Origin: Paenibacillus sp. L3-i20
GTDB taxonomy: Bacteria; Bacillota; Bacilli; Paenibacillales; Paenibacillaceae
Direction of reading: 5' to 3'
NCBI RefSeq assembly: GCF_022180385.2
Contig: NZ_BQME02000002.1
Location: forward strand, 248,001-312,000
Length of the DNA stretch: 64,000 nt
Shown here piece by piece: positions 1-8,089 of the stretch; within the stretch, counting starts at the first letter, position 1; the number at the start of each line of letters is the position of its first letter. The notes below the pieces were generated by a model, which saw only the letters and a list, made by a program, of their open reading frames with translations, searched no databases and was not told where the DNA came from. The position numbers were made by a program, and so were the translations under genes.

Positions 1-1
1 A

Positions 2-940
2 TGGGGAGCGAGAGCGGCATATGTGGCTGGTTTCAATGCTACCTCGAATCTCCGAGCAGGGATGCTGTTCGGTATTCCTACCAAAGGAACTCATGCTCAT
101 GCTTGGGTGCAATTTCATGAATCGGAGCAGCAAGCTTTTGACCGTTATGCAGATACATTGCCAGACGGCGTTACGCTTCTGGTTGATACCTATGATACGC
201 TCAAAAGTGGCTTGCCAAATGCAATCCGAACTGCCAAAGCATTAGAGAGCCGCGGAAAAAAAATGCAGGGGATTCGTTTAGATAGCGGCGACCTTGCGTA
301 TCTTTCGAAGCAAGCACGTAAAATGCTCGACAATGCAGATCTTCCGTATGTTAAGATCGTTGCTTCCAATGATTTAGACGAGAACATTATTTTTAACCTA
401 AAAGCACAAGGGGCACGGATTGATAGTTGGGGAGTTGGTACTCAATTAATTACAGCTGCTGATAATCCATCATTAGGTGGTGTTTATAAGCTTGTAGCCA
501 AAGAGGATAATGAGGGTGGATACCGACCTGTTATAAAAATTTCGGGTAACCCAGAAAAAATAACGACTCCTGGTGTAAAAAATGTGTTTCGTATTATGAA
601 CAAAGAGACAGGGAAAGCTGAGGCAGATTACATCGCACTTGCGGATGAGACTGACATGCTTGAGGGCAAACCGCTTAAGTTGTTTGATCCACTTCATCCT
701 TATTTGTTCAAAAATGTTGCAAATTATGAAGCTGTTCCGCTCCTGCGTACCATCTTTCATCAGGGAGAACTAGAGTATAGGCTTCCGACTCTAAAGGAAA
801 TTCAAACCTTTCACGAAGAGCAACTGCAACAATTTTGGCCAGAATATTTGCGCAAGCTCAATCCCGAGAAATATCCAGTCGATATGAGTGCTAAAGTGTG
901 GGAGCTTAAGAAAAGTTTAATTGAGAAGCATCACAATTAG
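2..940 (+). CDS. pncB: Nicotinate phosphoribosyltransferase, 3' part
   Basis: The reading frame is open from the window edge, so the start lies upstream; 312 C-terminal residues are visible of an enzyme that is usually about 480-490 long. It makes nicotinate mononucleotide from nicotinate and PRPP with ATP hydrolysis (Preiss-Handler NAD salvage, cytosol). Visible family marks are RAAYVAGFNATSN at the very start, the GTHAHAW segment that includes the family histidine, SGDLAYLS for substrate and phosphate binding, ASNDLDE, and WGVGTQL. A GTG at position 23 is an internal valine codon, not the start. The gene stands alone before a small membrane protein gene; there is no obvious terminator right after the stop. 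Confidence 0.93.
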   Translation, partial: WGARAAYVAGFNATSNLRAGMLFGIPTKGTHAHAWVQFHESEQQAFDRYADTLPDGVTLLVDTYDTLKSGLPNAIRTAKALESRGKKMQGIRLDSGDLAYLSKQARKMLDNADLPYVKIVASNDLDENIIFNLKAQGARIDSWGVGTQLITAADNPSLGGVYKLVAKEDNEGGYRPVIKISGNPEKITTPGVKNVFRIMNKETGKAEADYIALADETDMLEGKPLKLFDPLHPYLFKNVANYEAVPLLRTIFHQGELEYRLPTLKEIQTFHEEQLQQFWPEYLRKLNPEKYPVDMSAKVWELKKSLIEKHHN

Positions 941-1041
941 CTCATGCCTACAAAATGATTACATTAGTCAGCAATCGCCCATACCTTCCTTGCCTAGTTG
1001 AATAGACTATTGTAACGAAGTAATGTGTGGGAGGATGACTA

Positions 1042-1224
1042 ATGTCCGGCTCAGGAGATAATGATGGAATTTCTGCGGAGGATTTGGCTATTATTGCTGC
1101 GGCTATCATAGTTATTGGAGATATCATCGGATTACTCTCTGTGCTGGCTGCCAAAAATGAGAGTGAAATGGAAGCTAAAGTGTCTAGTCGAAAAAAAGAG
1201 CGTAAGCCGCAGAAGAAGACCTAA
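1042..1224 (+). CDS. Small membrane protein, unknown function
   Basis: A 60-residue protein with a good ribosome binding site (GGGAGGA, about 7 bases before ATG). Residues about 13-36 form one hydrophobic segment (IIAAAIIVIGDIIGLLSVLAA) and the C-terminal 20 residues are very basic (Lys/Arg-rich, ending KKERKPQKKT), so a single-pass protein with a positive cytoplasmic tail is likely. I do not recognise a family. The terminator arms begin inside its last codons, which supports it as the end of a transcript. Confidence 0.65.
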   Translation: MSGSGDNDGISAEDLAIIAAAIIVIGDIIGLLSVLAAKNESEMEAKVSSRKKERKPQKKT

Positions 1225-1254
1225 CGGGGTCTTATCTACGGCTTATTTCTTTTT
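1203..1254 (+). terminator. Intrinsic terminator after the 60-residue gene
   Basis: Two-part stem TAAGCCG/CGGCTTA and AAGACC/GGTCTT followed by a T-rich run. The left arm overlaps the end of the coding sequence. Confidence 0.6.
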
Positions 1255-1437
1255 AAAACTATAAGTTTATTTCCTTATAAAGGTTTTAAATTTCTCCGAG
1301 AGACGTTCGCTAAGCCACCAGAAGATGGCATAGTCATTTATGCTTGAGTGTCCACCAAATTGTCGCATTTGCTATACATATACTAATAACCTCATGTACC
1401 GCATAGGTTTAGGTAAGAGCGGAGGAGGCGATTTTGA

Positions 1438-1587
1438 GTGGCTGTACATTATGCTTGGTTTCTCATTTGGGCAATCGGTATGTTTACCATAATTGGTGTA
1501 GTCATTGGCTTATTAGCACGATTCGTACAAAGGGATTCATGGGACTATGATGAGAAATTTATATGGCTCAAAAAGGTAAGAGAATAA
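1438..1587 (+). CDS. 49-residue membrane protein with GTG start
   Basis: A short reading frame starting with GTG, 7 bases after a perfect GGAGGAGG ribosome binding site (1421-1428). The product has a hydrophobic stretch at residues about 7-30 (WFLIWAIGMFTIIGVVIGLL), followed by an acidic and basic tail ending LKKVRE. One transmembrane helix with a short cytoplasmic tail is likely. I do not know a named family. It lies 65 bases before the DUF3892 gene, in the same direction and without a terminator between, so the two are probably co-transcribed. Confidence 0.6.
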   Translation: MAVHYAWFLIWAIGMFTIIGVVIGLLARFVQRDSWDYDEKFIWLKKVRE

Positions 1588-1652
1588 GCAATTGTTTATA
1601 TTGGTATACTAACTTCTGGTTGCCATCTGGTTATACTAGAGGAGGAATAAGA

Positions 1653-1910
1653 TTGGACCAATCCAATAATCAACAAACCGGTAATGAAAGAGAGCAGGTC
1701 GTTGCCGTACAGAAAAATGGGGATGGGGATTTGACTGCCTTCAAAACATCCACTGGCCGCGAGTTGGATTATGCGACCGCTCTCCAAGAAGTGCAAGCAG
1801 GCAACATTGCTGGCGTTAATGCATTTAAAGGTAGGAATGGCGAAACATATCTTCGTGGCGATGCTGATGGAGATCCTACTAATAACTTAGACCAACTACC
1901 ATTGTTCTAA
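1653..1910 (+). CDS. DUF3892-like small protein
   Basis: The start is taken as TTG at 1653, 5 bases after GGAGGAA; a frame open to 1563 has no ribosome binding site and would overlap the upstream small gene. The 85-residue product resembles the DUF3892 family: a VVAVQKNGDGDLTAFKTS strand pair, a central helix (ATALQEVQAG), then GVNAF and the C-terminal DGDPTNNLDQLP, where family members commonly have a PDGxxxNNLDxLP ending. Function is unknown; the family is small, soluble and common in Firmicutes. A strong terminator follows. Confidence 0.75.
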   Translation: MDQSNNQQTGNEREQVVAVQKNGDGDLTAFKTSTGRELDYATALQEVQAGNIAGVNAFKGRNGETYLRGDADGDPTNNLDQLPLF

Positions 1911-1950
1911 CTGTTCTGCAGTATTATCTAAACCAACATTTGCATAGAGG

Positions 1951-1990
1951 CCGCCTTTAATGTTTAATCGGAACATTAAAGGCGGTTTTT
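1951..1990 (+). terminator. Intrinsic terminator after the DUF3892-like gene
   Basis: Perfect 14-bp arms CCGCCTTTAATGTT and AACATTAAAGGCGG around a 7-base loop, then five T residues. Confidence 0.92.
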
Positions 1991-2010
1991 GTTGAGAAGT
2001 GAACTTCTCC

Positions 2011-2736
2011 TTAAACGTTATAGCTTTTACGTTGCTCTACGATCCGCATCGAACCCGTTTTGCCACGATATTCATCGATTCCATCGCCATAATGCATGAG
2101 CCAAAGTTTTTTTTGAATAGACTCTGGTAATGTAAGGAGCTCGTCCAATCCAGCATGCACGACTGCTGGTGTCTCAATCTGACAGTCGTGATAGATGGTT
2201 TCTACACCGCCGTCCACTAGCTTCTGGAGTAATTGTCCGTCAAATCTCATATCTGCTGAGTAGAAGAAACGACTGTTAAATAGGAAGGAGAAACTATCCT
2301 TATCTATTATATGTTTAGTTTGAATCAATTCAACGATTAAGCCAGGAGCAAGCTCATATTGTTTACCAGTTTCCAAAGGTTTTACGATAAAAAAGTGCTC
2401 CAGACGGCTTAAACTCTCTTGTGTAAGCCCTCCACGAAGTGTATTTTCCCATAAAGGTTTGATTAATTGCTGAGCTAAATAAAGAACAGGTTTTCGTTTG
2501 AATTTAAACATCATTTGAAAAGCAAGTTCTTCTAAACCTCCTACATGATCACCATGAATATGACTGATGAGGACTGCATCTAAATCTACGAATTGGATGT
2601 CCATTTCGTGAAGTGCTCGTGGCAAAGTAATGCCGCAATCCACTAAGAGCCGAAATTCATCAACCTCGATTAACGCATTATTATTGTCAAAACGCTTGGC
2701 GAAAGCGCTGCCAGTACCGACCATCGTAATTTTCAT
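2011..2736 (-). CDS. MBL-fold metallo-hydrolase
   Basis: A complete 241-residue metallo-beta-lactamase-fold protein with start ATG after AGGAGG. The metal-binding motif SHIHGDHVGG lies at about residues 58-67, and further ligands are suggested by FYSADMR (about 160) and YHDCQ (about 183); the C-terminal MHYGD fits the last histidine. The opening KITMVGTGSAF resembles the RNase Z/ElaC-like branch (VGTGSA), but it is shorter than tRNase Z and has no clear exosite. Substrate cannot be assigned. It is alone on the minus strand, with a plus-strand terminator on its 3' side. Confidence 0.85.
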   Translation of the reverse strand: MKITMVGTGSAFAKRFDNNNALIEVDEFRLLVDCGITLPRALHEMDIQFVDLDAVLISHIHGDHVGGLEELAFQMMFKFKRKPVLYLAQQLIKPLWENTLRGGLTQESLSRLEHFFIVKPLETGKQYELAPGLIVELIQTKHIIDKDSFSFLFNSRFFYSADMRFDGQLLQKLVDGGVETIYHDCQIETPAVVHAGLDELLTLPESIQKKLWLMHYGDGIDEYRGKTGSMRIVEQRKSYNV

Positions 2737-2884
2737 TCTCTTATCCTCCTATGTAATCTAGATCAAAGATATGATATTGGCTTCACTTTAACAAAATTCA
2801 TCACAGATTGCTACTTTCATAAGCACCTTCACTTGCTGTTTCATACAATGACATTGTTAGAGGATAAGCGAGGGGATGGTTGTG

Positions 2885-3082
2885 ATGAGCAAAGGTAAAG
2901 TTACAAAGAAGAAGCAGCCTGTAAGTGATCGGAGGCAGGTATTATACAAGCTAGTACTTTCCGATACTTGTGCGGTTTGCAAAACGCCCTGCGCGAGAGG
3001 ATTACGTTATTTGGCTCATATGCAGGAAAAGGGATCGGTAGGCAATGGAGTACCATGTATTCTTACAAAAACATTCGGGTAA
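2885..3082 (+). CDS. Small cysteine-containing basic protein, unknown
   Basis: ATG at 2885 is preferred over ATG at 2876 because the GAGGGG ribosome binding site (2870-2875) touches the latter. The 65-residue product begins very basic (MSKGKVTKKK) and carries CAVCKTPCARG, that is C-x2-C-x3-C, plus a fourth cysteine in GVPCILTK. Four cysteines in this arrangement suggest a small zinc-binding unit; that is inference from spacing only. I recognise no named family. The gene is isolated, with about 140 bases to the next start. Confidence 0.6.
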   Translation: MSKGKVTKKKQPVSDRRQVLYKLVLSDTCAVCKTPCARGLRYLAHMQEKGSVGNGVPCILTKTFG

Positions 3083-3244
3083 TAAATCATTAACATTTCC
3101 CAGGCAAGCGCATAATTCAACAACATTTGACAAGCGATTAATTTTCTGGTAGCTATCATTTTTTTTTGGTTAGCATCGCAACTTTTATGCTAGAGCAGAG
3201 TATAACTTTACATCCAGAATAGGCGGATGGAGGTTATGGCAACA

Positions 3245-3814
3245 ATGAAATTCAGGAAGGTAGCGATTGGGCTGCTGCTATTGTCCCTCTTAGGTGGCAC
3301 AGTGGTCTTTGCAAACGGTACAGTGCAGAAAGTGCGTTTAATTATTAACGGAATTGAATCGGAAGAAGGCGGCGTTACTGTAGACGGTAAGACGTTTTTA
3401 CCGCTTAAGCAGTTAGCGAACAGTCTACAAGCTATTATTGAATGGGATAATGCGAACAAACGTGCTACTGTGTATAAGCCAAATGTTCATATGTTTCTAT
3501 ATAAAGGGAATAGTCCATTCGGTGCTGTAGATAAAGGGTTTCAGGGTAAAATCAGTGTTTTCTCGCAGATAGATAATTTGAAGAAGGGTGTATCCTCTGT
3601 AAAAGTCACAATTACAGATCCCTCCGGCAAAGAAAAATTGATCCAAACGGAAGAAGTAAACCCGAAAAATGATAACTTTTGGTTTAGGACCGGTGAGTTT
3701 GAGTATAAGTTTGACGTAGCTGGCGAATACATCGTTCGTTTTAGTGTAAAGCCTGCAGGTGTAGAAGAATGGTTCGTCGTTTCAGAAAAATTAGTCACAT
3801 CAAAAAATCCGTAA
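3245..3814 (+). CDS. Secreted copper-amine-oxidase-like domain protein
   Basis: Start chosen at ATG 3245 (MKFRKVAIG...), which gives a classical signal peptide: basic start, hydrophobic core LLLLSLLGGTVVFA, likely cleavage before NGT. In-frame ATGs at 3227 and 3236 overlap or crowd the GGAGG site. The mature part starts with a stalk-type copper amine oxidase N-terminal repeat (LIINGIESEEGGVTVDGKTF, then LPLKQLANSLQA and ATVYK), very common in Paenibacillaceae secreted proteins. The rest (residues about 90-189) looks like an Ig-like beta sandwich (VKVTITDPSGKEK, FDVAGEYIVRFSV). No catalytic motif is visible; probably an envelope-exposed binding or structural protein. A terminator follows directly. 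Confidence 0.75.
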   Translation: MKFRKVAIGLLLLSLLGGTVVFANGTVQKVRLIINGIESEEGGVTVDGKTFLPLKQLANSLQAIIEWDNANKRATVYKPNVHMFLYKGNSPFGAVDKGFQGKISVFSQIDNLKKGVSSVKVTITDPSGKEKLIQTEEVNPKNDNFWFRTGEFEYKFDVAGEYIVRFSVKPAGVEEWFVVSEKLVTSKNP

Positions 3815-3817
3815 ACG

Positions 3818-3847
3818 AATACCCCTCGTAACTGAGGGGTATTTTGT
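3818..3847 (+). terminator. Intrinsic terminator
   Basis: Perfect 10-bp arms AATACCCCTC and GAGGGGTATT around a 6-base loop, followed by TTGTTT. Confidence 0.88.
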
Positions 3848-3916
3848 TTGACCAGTCATAGGCTTGCATGGTAGGATGAGGTGGTATGATTATTTTAGTG
3901 AAATGGGGTAACAATC

Positions 3917-4231
3917 ATGAGCGAGCACAAGCATGAGCACGGCGAAGATTGCGGCTGCGGACATGATCACGAGCATGAAGAGCATGTCTTTATGGTAGCA
4001 AACGATGAAGGCGAAGAACGCGAAATGGTCATGGTCTACACCTTCGAATCAGAAGAGAACGTATATGCTGTACTATTGGATCGTCAAGATCCAGAACAAG
4101 ATGGCGTTATTTTCCGTATTGAAGAAGAAAACGATGAATCTTTCCTAGTTGGCATTGAAGACGATGCTGAATGGGAACGCGTAACAGCAATCTATGAAGA
4201 AATCGCTCGTACTGAAACTGAAGAGAACTAA
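3917..4231 (+). CDS. DUF1292 family protein (YrzB-like)
   Basis: A 104-residue strongly acidic protein. Residues 1-24 form a His/Cys-rich leader (HKHEHGEDCGCGHDHEHEEH) that could bind metal; the rest matches DUF1292 (YrzB type): a beta-rich block with MVMVYTFESEENVYAVLLDR, then VIFRIEEE and a C-terminal EWERVTAIYEEIA helix. In Bacillus the family member lies with yrrK and yrzL, but here the gene is single, between two terminators. Biochemical role unknown. The metal-binding idea for the N-terminus is inference from composition. Confidence 0.85.
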   Translation: MSEHKHEHGEDCGCGHDHEHEEHVFMVANDEGEEREMVMVYTFESEENVYAVLLDRQDPEQDGVIFRIEEENDESFLVGIEDDAEWERVTAIYEEIARTETEEN

Positions 4232-4256
4232 TTGGTTTCGGTAATGGCATTATAAA

Positions 4257-4301
4257 GGGGCTCGGGAAGTGGTTATTGACCATCTCCCGAGCCCCTTTTT
4301 T
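4257..4301 (+). terminator. Intrinsic terminator
   Basis: Perfect 11-bp GC-rich arms GGGGCTCGGGA and TCCCGAGCCCC followed by six T residues. Confidence 0.95.
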
Positions 4302-4360
4302 AAAAAATTTAAGAATGTATACGTATGTTATTTTATAAAGGACACATATTCCTCTACGAA

Positions 4361-4397
4361 AAAATAGCTAAGCCTCCAGGTGGCGGCTTAGCTATTT
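4361..4397 (-). terminator. Hairpin ending the minus-strand DUF1885-like gene
   Basis: Perfect 13-bp arms AAATAGCTAAGCC and GGCTTAGCTATTT lie just past the stop of the minus-strand gene; the U-rich part on that strand is inside and after the stem. Confidence 0.8.
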
Positions 4398-4412
4398 ACG
4401 CTTGTATATCGA

Positions 4413-4829
4413 TTATTTCCGAGGATTGTAGTAGACCGTACGGCCATTAAACATCGTAAGCTCAGCTTGCAGCGTCTTAGCTATATATTTACATAGCTCA
4501 TTTGCTTTGGCTTTATCACCATGTGTTGCTTCATCTGGCAAAACAACTTGGATACACGGAACTTCTTGACCACTATTGGAAGTTGTTTCACCTGTTCCAA
4601 GGATGATATGTTTGTAGTTGGGATTAACTCCTTGCAAATAAAACCACCGCTCGTCCCCTCTTGATTCGATCGTGTAGGGAAATGCAGCTCCTGCGTAATC
4701 CCAGTCTAGTTGTGCGCCTGTCAAAGCAGTCTGCTCACGATAATGGAGTAGACGATTCCGGACGTCTTGAAGCGTTATTTCTTGGTTTGTCGAGCCTTGC
4801 ACTAGCTTAATATAAGCACTCTGACTCAT
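4413..4829 (-). CDS. DUF1885-like protein
   Basis: Start at ATG (position 4829 on the minus strand), 7 bases after GAGGTG; a TTG two codons earlier is less likely. The 138-residue product opens MSQSAYIKLVQGS and contains LLHYREQTALTGAQLDWDYA and AAFPYTIE, which I associate with the DUF1885 family of Bacillales (structurally known, functionally unknown). It appears soluble with alternating strands and helices; no catalytic motif is visible. It is 57 bases downstream of the decarboxylase gene on the same strand, so read-through from that gene is possible. Family assignment is from memory and moderately sure. Confidence 0.65.
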   Translation of the reverse strand: MSQSAYIKLVQGSTNQEITLQDVRNRLLHYREQTALTGAQLDWDYAGAAFPYTIESRGDERWFYLQGVNPNYKHIILGTGETTSNSGQEVPCIQVVLPDEATHGDKAKANELCKYIAKTLQAELTMFNGRTVYYNPRK

Positions 4830-4892
4830 CGCCAATCACCTCAAGCCCATCATAGCACGGGGCAAAAAAGTTTACAATAAGCGGAAGTAAGT

Positions 4893-6362
4893 CTAAGAAA
4901 TAGCCGTTTCTTCCACGATTACTTTAACAAAATTAATGCTGCGATCTTCAGGTCCTTTGACAGGAAGACCTACCTCAACATGATCTACGATGTAATCGAT
5001 ATTCTTTTGTGAAATCACTTCGCCAGGCAGCAAAATTGGAATACCAGGCGGATAGACGTAGATGAACTCTGCAATTATTCTTCCAGCTGATTCTTTGAAT
5101 GGAATAACTTCTGTTTGTCCGTAGAACGCATCACGAGGAGTCAATGAAAGCTGCGGAATATCCGGAATTTTCACAACAACCTCTCTAGATTTGGCACCTT
5201 CATGGAATGCTTCGGACAACCCTTTTAATGCATCGATTAATTTTGATACCGATTCAGAGGTATCTCCTGGAGTAACTAGGCAAAGAATGTTATACATATC
5301 ACTTAGCTCGATTTCTAGATTATGATTATCGCGCAGCCAGTTTTCTGTATCGTAGCCAGACAAGCCAAGGTGGCGAACGTGAACCGTTATTTTCGTAGGA
5401 TCATAGTCATAAGTAGCCTCGTCGCCAAGAATTTCTTCACCAAAACAGTATAGTCCTGGTATTTCATTAATTTGGGCACGCGCATCCTGTGCCAACGTAA
5501 TAGCACGTTCAGCGATGTTATAACCGTTAAGAGCTAGATTACGTCTAGAGGTATCTAGTGATGCAAGCAAAATATAAGATGTTGACGTAGTTGTCAGCAT
5601 GCTTATAACCGTTTGCACACGATGTGGATTTACACGGCCTTTGCGAACATTAAGTACCGAGCTCTGTGTCATAGAACCGCCCAGCTTATGTACGCTGGTA
5701 GCAGCCATATCAGCACCGGCTTCCATTGCGGACATTGGTAGCTTGTCATGGAAGTGAATTAATACGCCATGCGCTTCATCAACAAGAACCGGAATGTCGT
5801 AGCTATGGACAAGATCAACGATTTCCTTAAGGTTTGCACAGATGCCGAAGTAAGTAGGATTAATAACAAGCACTGCTTTTGCATCAGGATGTTTCTCAAG
5901 CGCTCGACGAACTGAACGAGTTGTAATACCATGATCGATACCAAGGTTGCTATCTCGTGCAGGAGAAATAAACACAGGTCTAGCTCCAGCAAAAATAATG
6001 GCTGCCATAATGGACTTATGAACATTACGTGGAACAATTATTTTTTCCCCTGGTGAGCATACGGAAAGGATCATCGTAATGATCGCACTGCTTGTACCTT
6101 GCACAGAAAAATAAGTATAGTCCGATCCGAAAGCATCTGCAGCAAGCTTTTGAGACTCTTCAATCACGCCTGTAGGCTGGTGCAGATCATCGAGTGGGGC
6201 TATATTGATTAGATCGATTGACAACGCGTTGTCACCGATAAATTCGCGAAACTCTGAATCACTGCCTACCCCTTTTTTGTGTCCCGGGATATGAAACTGA
6301 ACGGGATCTTGCTCCGCATGTTTGCGAAGCGCAGTGAAGAGCGGGGTTTTCGTATGGTCCAT
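4893..6362 (-). CDS. speA: Arginine/lysine/ornithine decarboxylase, SpeA type
   Basis: PLP-dependent fold-III type (Orn/Lys/Arg_deC_1) decarboxylase of about 490 residues, very like Bacillus SpeA, which makes agmatine from arginine for polyamine synthesis. Visible family segments: VQFHIPGHKKG near residue 20, IDLINIAPLDDLH, the PLP region FSVQGTSSAI, VLVDEAHGV, and the Schiff-base lysine in ATSVHKLGGS (about residue 225). The C-terminal domain has PPGIPILLPGE. The start at 6362 (MDHTKTP) matches the usual family start; an ATG three codons earlier is also possible, both behind AGGCAGGG. Lysine specificity (cadaverine) cannot be excluded from sequence alone. Confidence 0.9.
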   Translation of the reverse strand: MDHTKTPLFTALRKHAEQDPVQFHIPGHKKGVGSDSEFREFIGDNALSIDLINIAPLDDLHQPTGVIEESQKLAADAFGSDYTYFSVQGTSSAIITMILSVCSPGEKIIVPRNVHKSIMAAIIFAGARPVFISPARDSNLGIDHGITTRSVRRALEKHPDAKAVLVINPTYFGICANLKEIVDLVHSYDIPVLVDEAHGVLIHFHDKLPMSAMEAGADMAATSVHKLGGSMTQSSVLNVRKGRVNPHRVQTVISMLTTTSTSYILLASLDTSRRNLALNGYNIAERAITLAQDARAQINEIPGLYCFGEEILGDEATYDYDPTKITVHVRHLGLSGYDTENWLRDNHNLEIELSDMYNILCLVTPGDTSESVSKLIDALKGLSEAFHEGAKSREVVVKIPDIPQLSLTPRDAFYGQTEVIPFKESAGRIIAEFIYVYPPGIPILLPGEVISQKNIDYIVDHVEVGLPVKGPEDRSINFVKVIVEETAIS

Positions 6363-6546
6363 CGCTATCATCCCTGCCTTTCATCTGATGTATAAACAAA
6401 GTTGAGTATAGCAAAATCAAGAGGGATTGCAAGCATAAATAGCTATTCAACAGGAGGGTATTGGCTATACCGTTCATTTGTTCTCTAATTGTTCATACAT
6501 AGCAACTTTCTAGATATGGTACGATAGTCTTTGGAGGGATTTCAGC

Positions 6547-7728
6547 ATGAAAGATAATCGTTTAATCATCGTAATGGCCATCCTCATTATTACGTTTATA
6601 GGGTTCGGCATTATCATCCCGGTTATGCCGGAAATTATTCAGGATGTAGACCCTAATGGAGCAGAAATACATACGGGAATGATGTTGGCACTTTATTCAG
6701 CTGTTTCTTTTGTACTTTCACCAATTTGGGGTACTTGGTCCGATAGAATTGGACGCAGACCCATTATAATTATTGGTTTGATTGGTTTTGCTGCAAGCTT
6801 CTTATTGTTTGGGCTATCTTCGGGTAATTTGACTCTTATGTACATCTCGCGAGCGATGGGCGGTTTATTCTCAGGTGCAGTAGCCTCAGTCATTGTTGCT
6901 TATGTGGCAGACATTACCCCACCAGAGAAGCGGACAAGAGGTATGGGACTTGTTGGTATGTCAATTGGTCTTGGATTTACGATCGGTCCAGGATTTGGCG
7001 GTTTTCTAAGTGTAATTTCGCTGGAAACGCCATTTTATGCGGCAGCGTTGCTCGGTTTTATTACGTTTATTCTTGCAGTGTGGAAGCTGAAGGAGTCACT
7101 TCCCGAGGAGAAGCGCAAGCTTAAGACGGAAAAGAAAGTATCCAGATGGGCTGCATTTAGCGGACCTTTGAAGCCGCTGTACGTGCTTGCCTTTTTTGTA
7201 ACGTTTACTTTAGCGGGCATGGAGGCAACACTTCAGTTTTTCGGGATGAGTCGATTTAATGTTACTCCGCAGCAGGTCGGTCTATTATTTTTTGTTTGCG
7301 GCTTTGTAGGCGCACTTGTACAGGGTGGATTTGTACGTCGCAAAATTAAGAAGGGTGAGGAGCCGAAATATATAGCGATTGGATTGATCATTTCAGCGCT
7401 TGGTTTCTTCCTTCTGTTGTTTGCACATTCGTTGCTGTGGGCAACCGTTTCACTAGCAGTATTCGGAATCGGTAATGCGCTAATTCGTCCATGTGTCACA
7501 TCATTAATTACTCAGAAGACTAAAGTAGGACATGGTGTTGCTTCGGGATTAAGTTCATCAATGGATAGTTTAGGGCGTATTGCAGGTCCATTGCTCGGTT
7601 CGCTACTATTCACCGTGAATATGGGACTGCCTTATTTAATTGGGGGTATTCTTTGTATCGCGACGTTAGTATTCGTTGTTCGATTCAAACAGTTGGATCG
7701 AAAAGAACAATTGTTGTCAACTGAGTAA
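6547..7728 (+). CDS. MFS drug/proton antiporter, DHA1 family
   Basis: A 393-residue major facilitator with about 12 hydrophobic helices. Motif A (GTWSDRIGRRP, about residue 62-72) and the antiporter motif C (GLGFTIGPGFGG, about residue 140) mark it as a 12-helix drug:H+ antiporter of the DHA1 branch, the group of TetA and Bmr-type multidrug pumps. Substrate cannot be told. Ribosome binding site TGGAGGGA lies 9 bases before the ATG. The upstream 170 bases, shared with the divergent decarboxylase, contain three GTTC words about 12 bases apart that could be an operator, but no regulator gene is adjacent. A strong terminator follows. Confidence 0.9.
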   Translation: MKDNRLIIVMAILIITFIGFGIIIPVMPEIIQDVDPNGAEIHTGMMLALYSAVSFVLSPIWGTWSDRIGRRPIIIIGLIGFAASFLLFGLSSGNLTLMYISRAMGGLFSGAVASVIVAYVADITPPEKRTRGMGLVGMSIGLGFTIGPGFGGFLSVISLETPFYAAALLGFITFILAVWKLKESLPEEKRKLKTEKKVSRWAAFSGPLKPLYVLAFFVTFTLAGMEATLQFFGMSRFNVTPQQVGLLFFVCGFVGALVQGGFVRRKIKKGEEPKYIAIGLIISALGFFLLLFAHSLLWATVSLAVFGIGNALIRPCVTSLITQKTKVGHGVASGLSSSMDSLGRIAGPLLGSLLFTVNMGLPYLIGGILCIATLVFVVRFKQLDRKEQLLSTE

Positions 7729-7760
7729 TAAGTATAAAATCGTGCAGTGATATTAATATG

Positions 7761-7806
7761 AAAATGGTGGTGCGGGATAACTCCCTGCACCACCATTTTT
7801 TTTTTG
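7761..7806 (+). terminator. Intrinsic terminator after the MFS gene
   Basis: Long stem AAATGGTGGTGC-GGG pairing with CCC-T-GCACCACCATTT (one bulged T), then a run of about ten T residues. Confidence 0.93.
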
Positions 7807-7850
7807 ATTAATACGAACGCTCGACAACTGTCATGTTGAGTCATTATCAA

Positions 7851-7947
7851 AACTAGACCTTAGTCATAGTTATAACCCCGACTAAATCAGTAGCTGAAAC
7901 TCGGTCTGTAGACGTTTTTTCAATAATTTTCCATAAAGTATGATTAG
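7851..7947 (+). repeat. 97-bp direct repeat, copy 1 (promoter-like region)
   Basis: Matches 10395-10491 at 84 of 97 positions without gaps. It contains TTAGTC...GACTAA, a GTC-TGTA-GAC mini-hairpin flanked by GAAAC and GTTTTTTC, and a -35-like TTTTCA with TATGAT 16 bases later. Similarity resumes at GGGAGAAGGAG (about 7970) and runs to TTTTAGTA, the equivalent of the RND gene start. Copy 1 thus looks like a duplicated promoter and translation-start region without its gene. Confidence 0.85.
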
Positions 7948-8089
7948 TATGACAAAGTATCTCTACTCGGGAGAAGGAGCAGGGCGGCTTTTAGTAGTAA
8001 TGGTGAATGTTGCTGATAAGTAATCTTTCCCATGTAAAAACATATTCGATTAAGTATACTTTTGTGGTTCAAATGGGGGGATAAGTGTC

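Noticed and set aside
8000..8023. Seven-codon leader peptide in the spare RND promoter copy
   Set aside because: The ATG is about 20 bases from the ribosome binding site and no attenuator pairing with it is evident.
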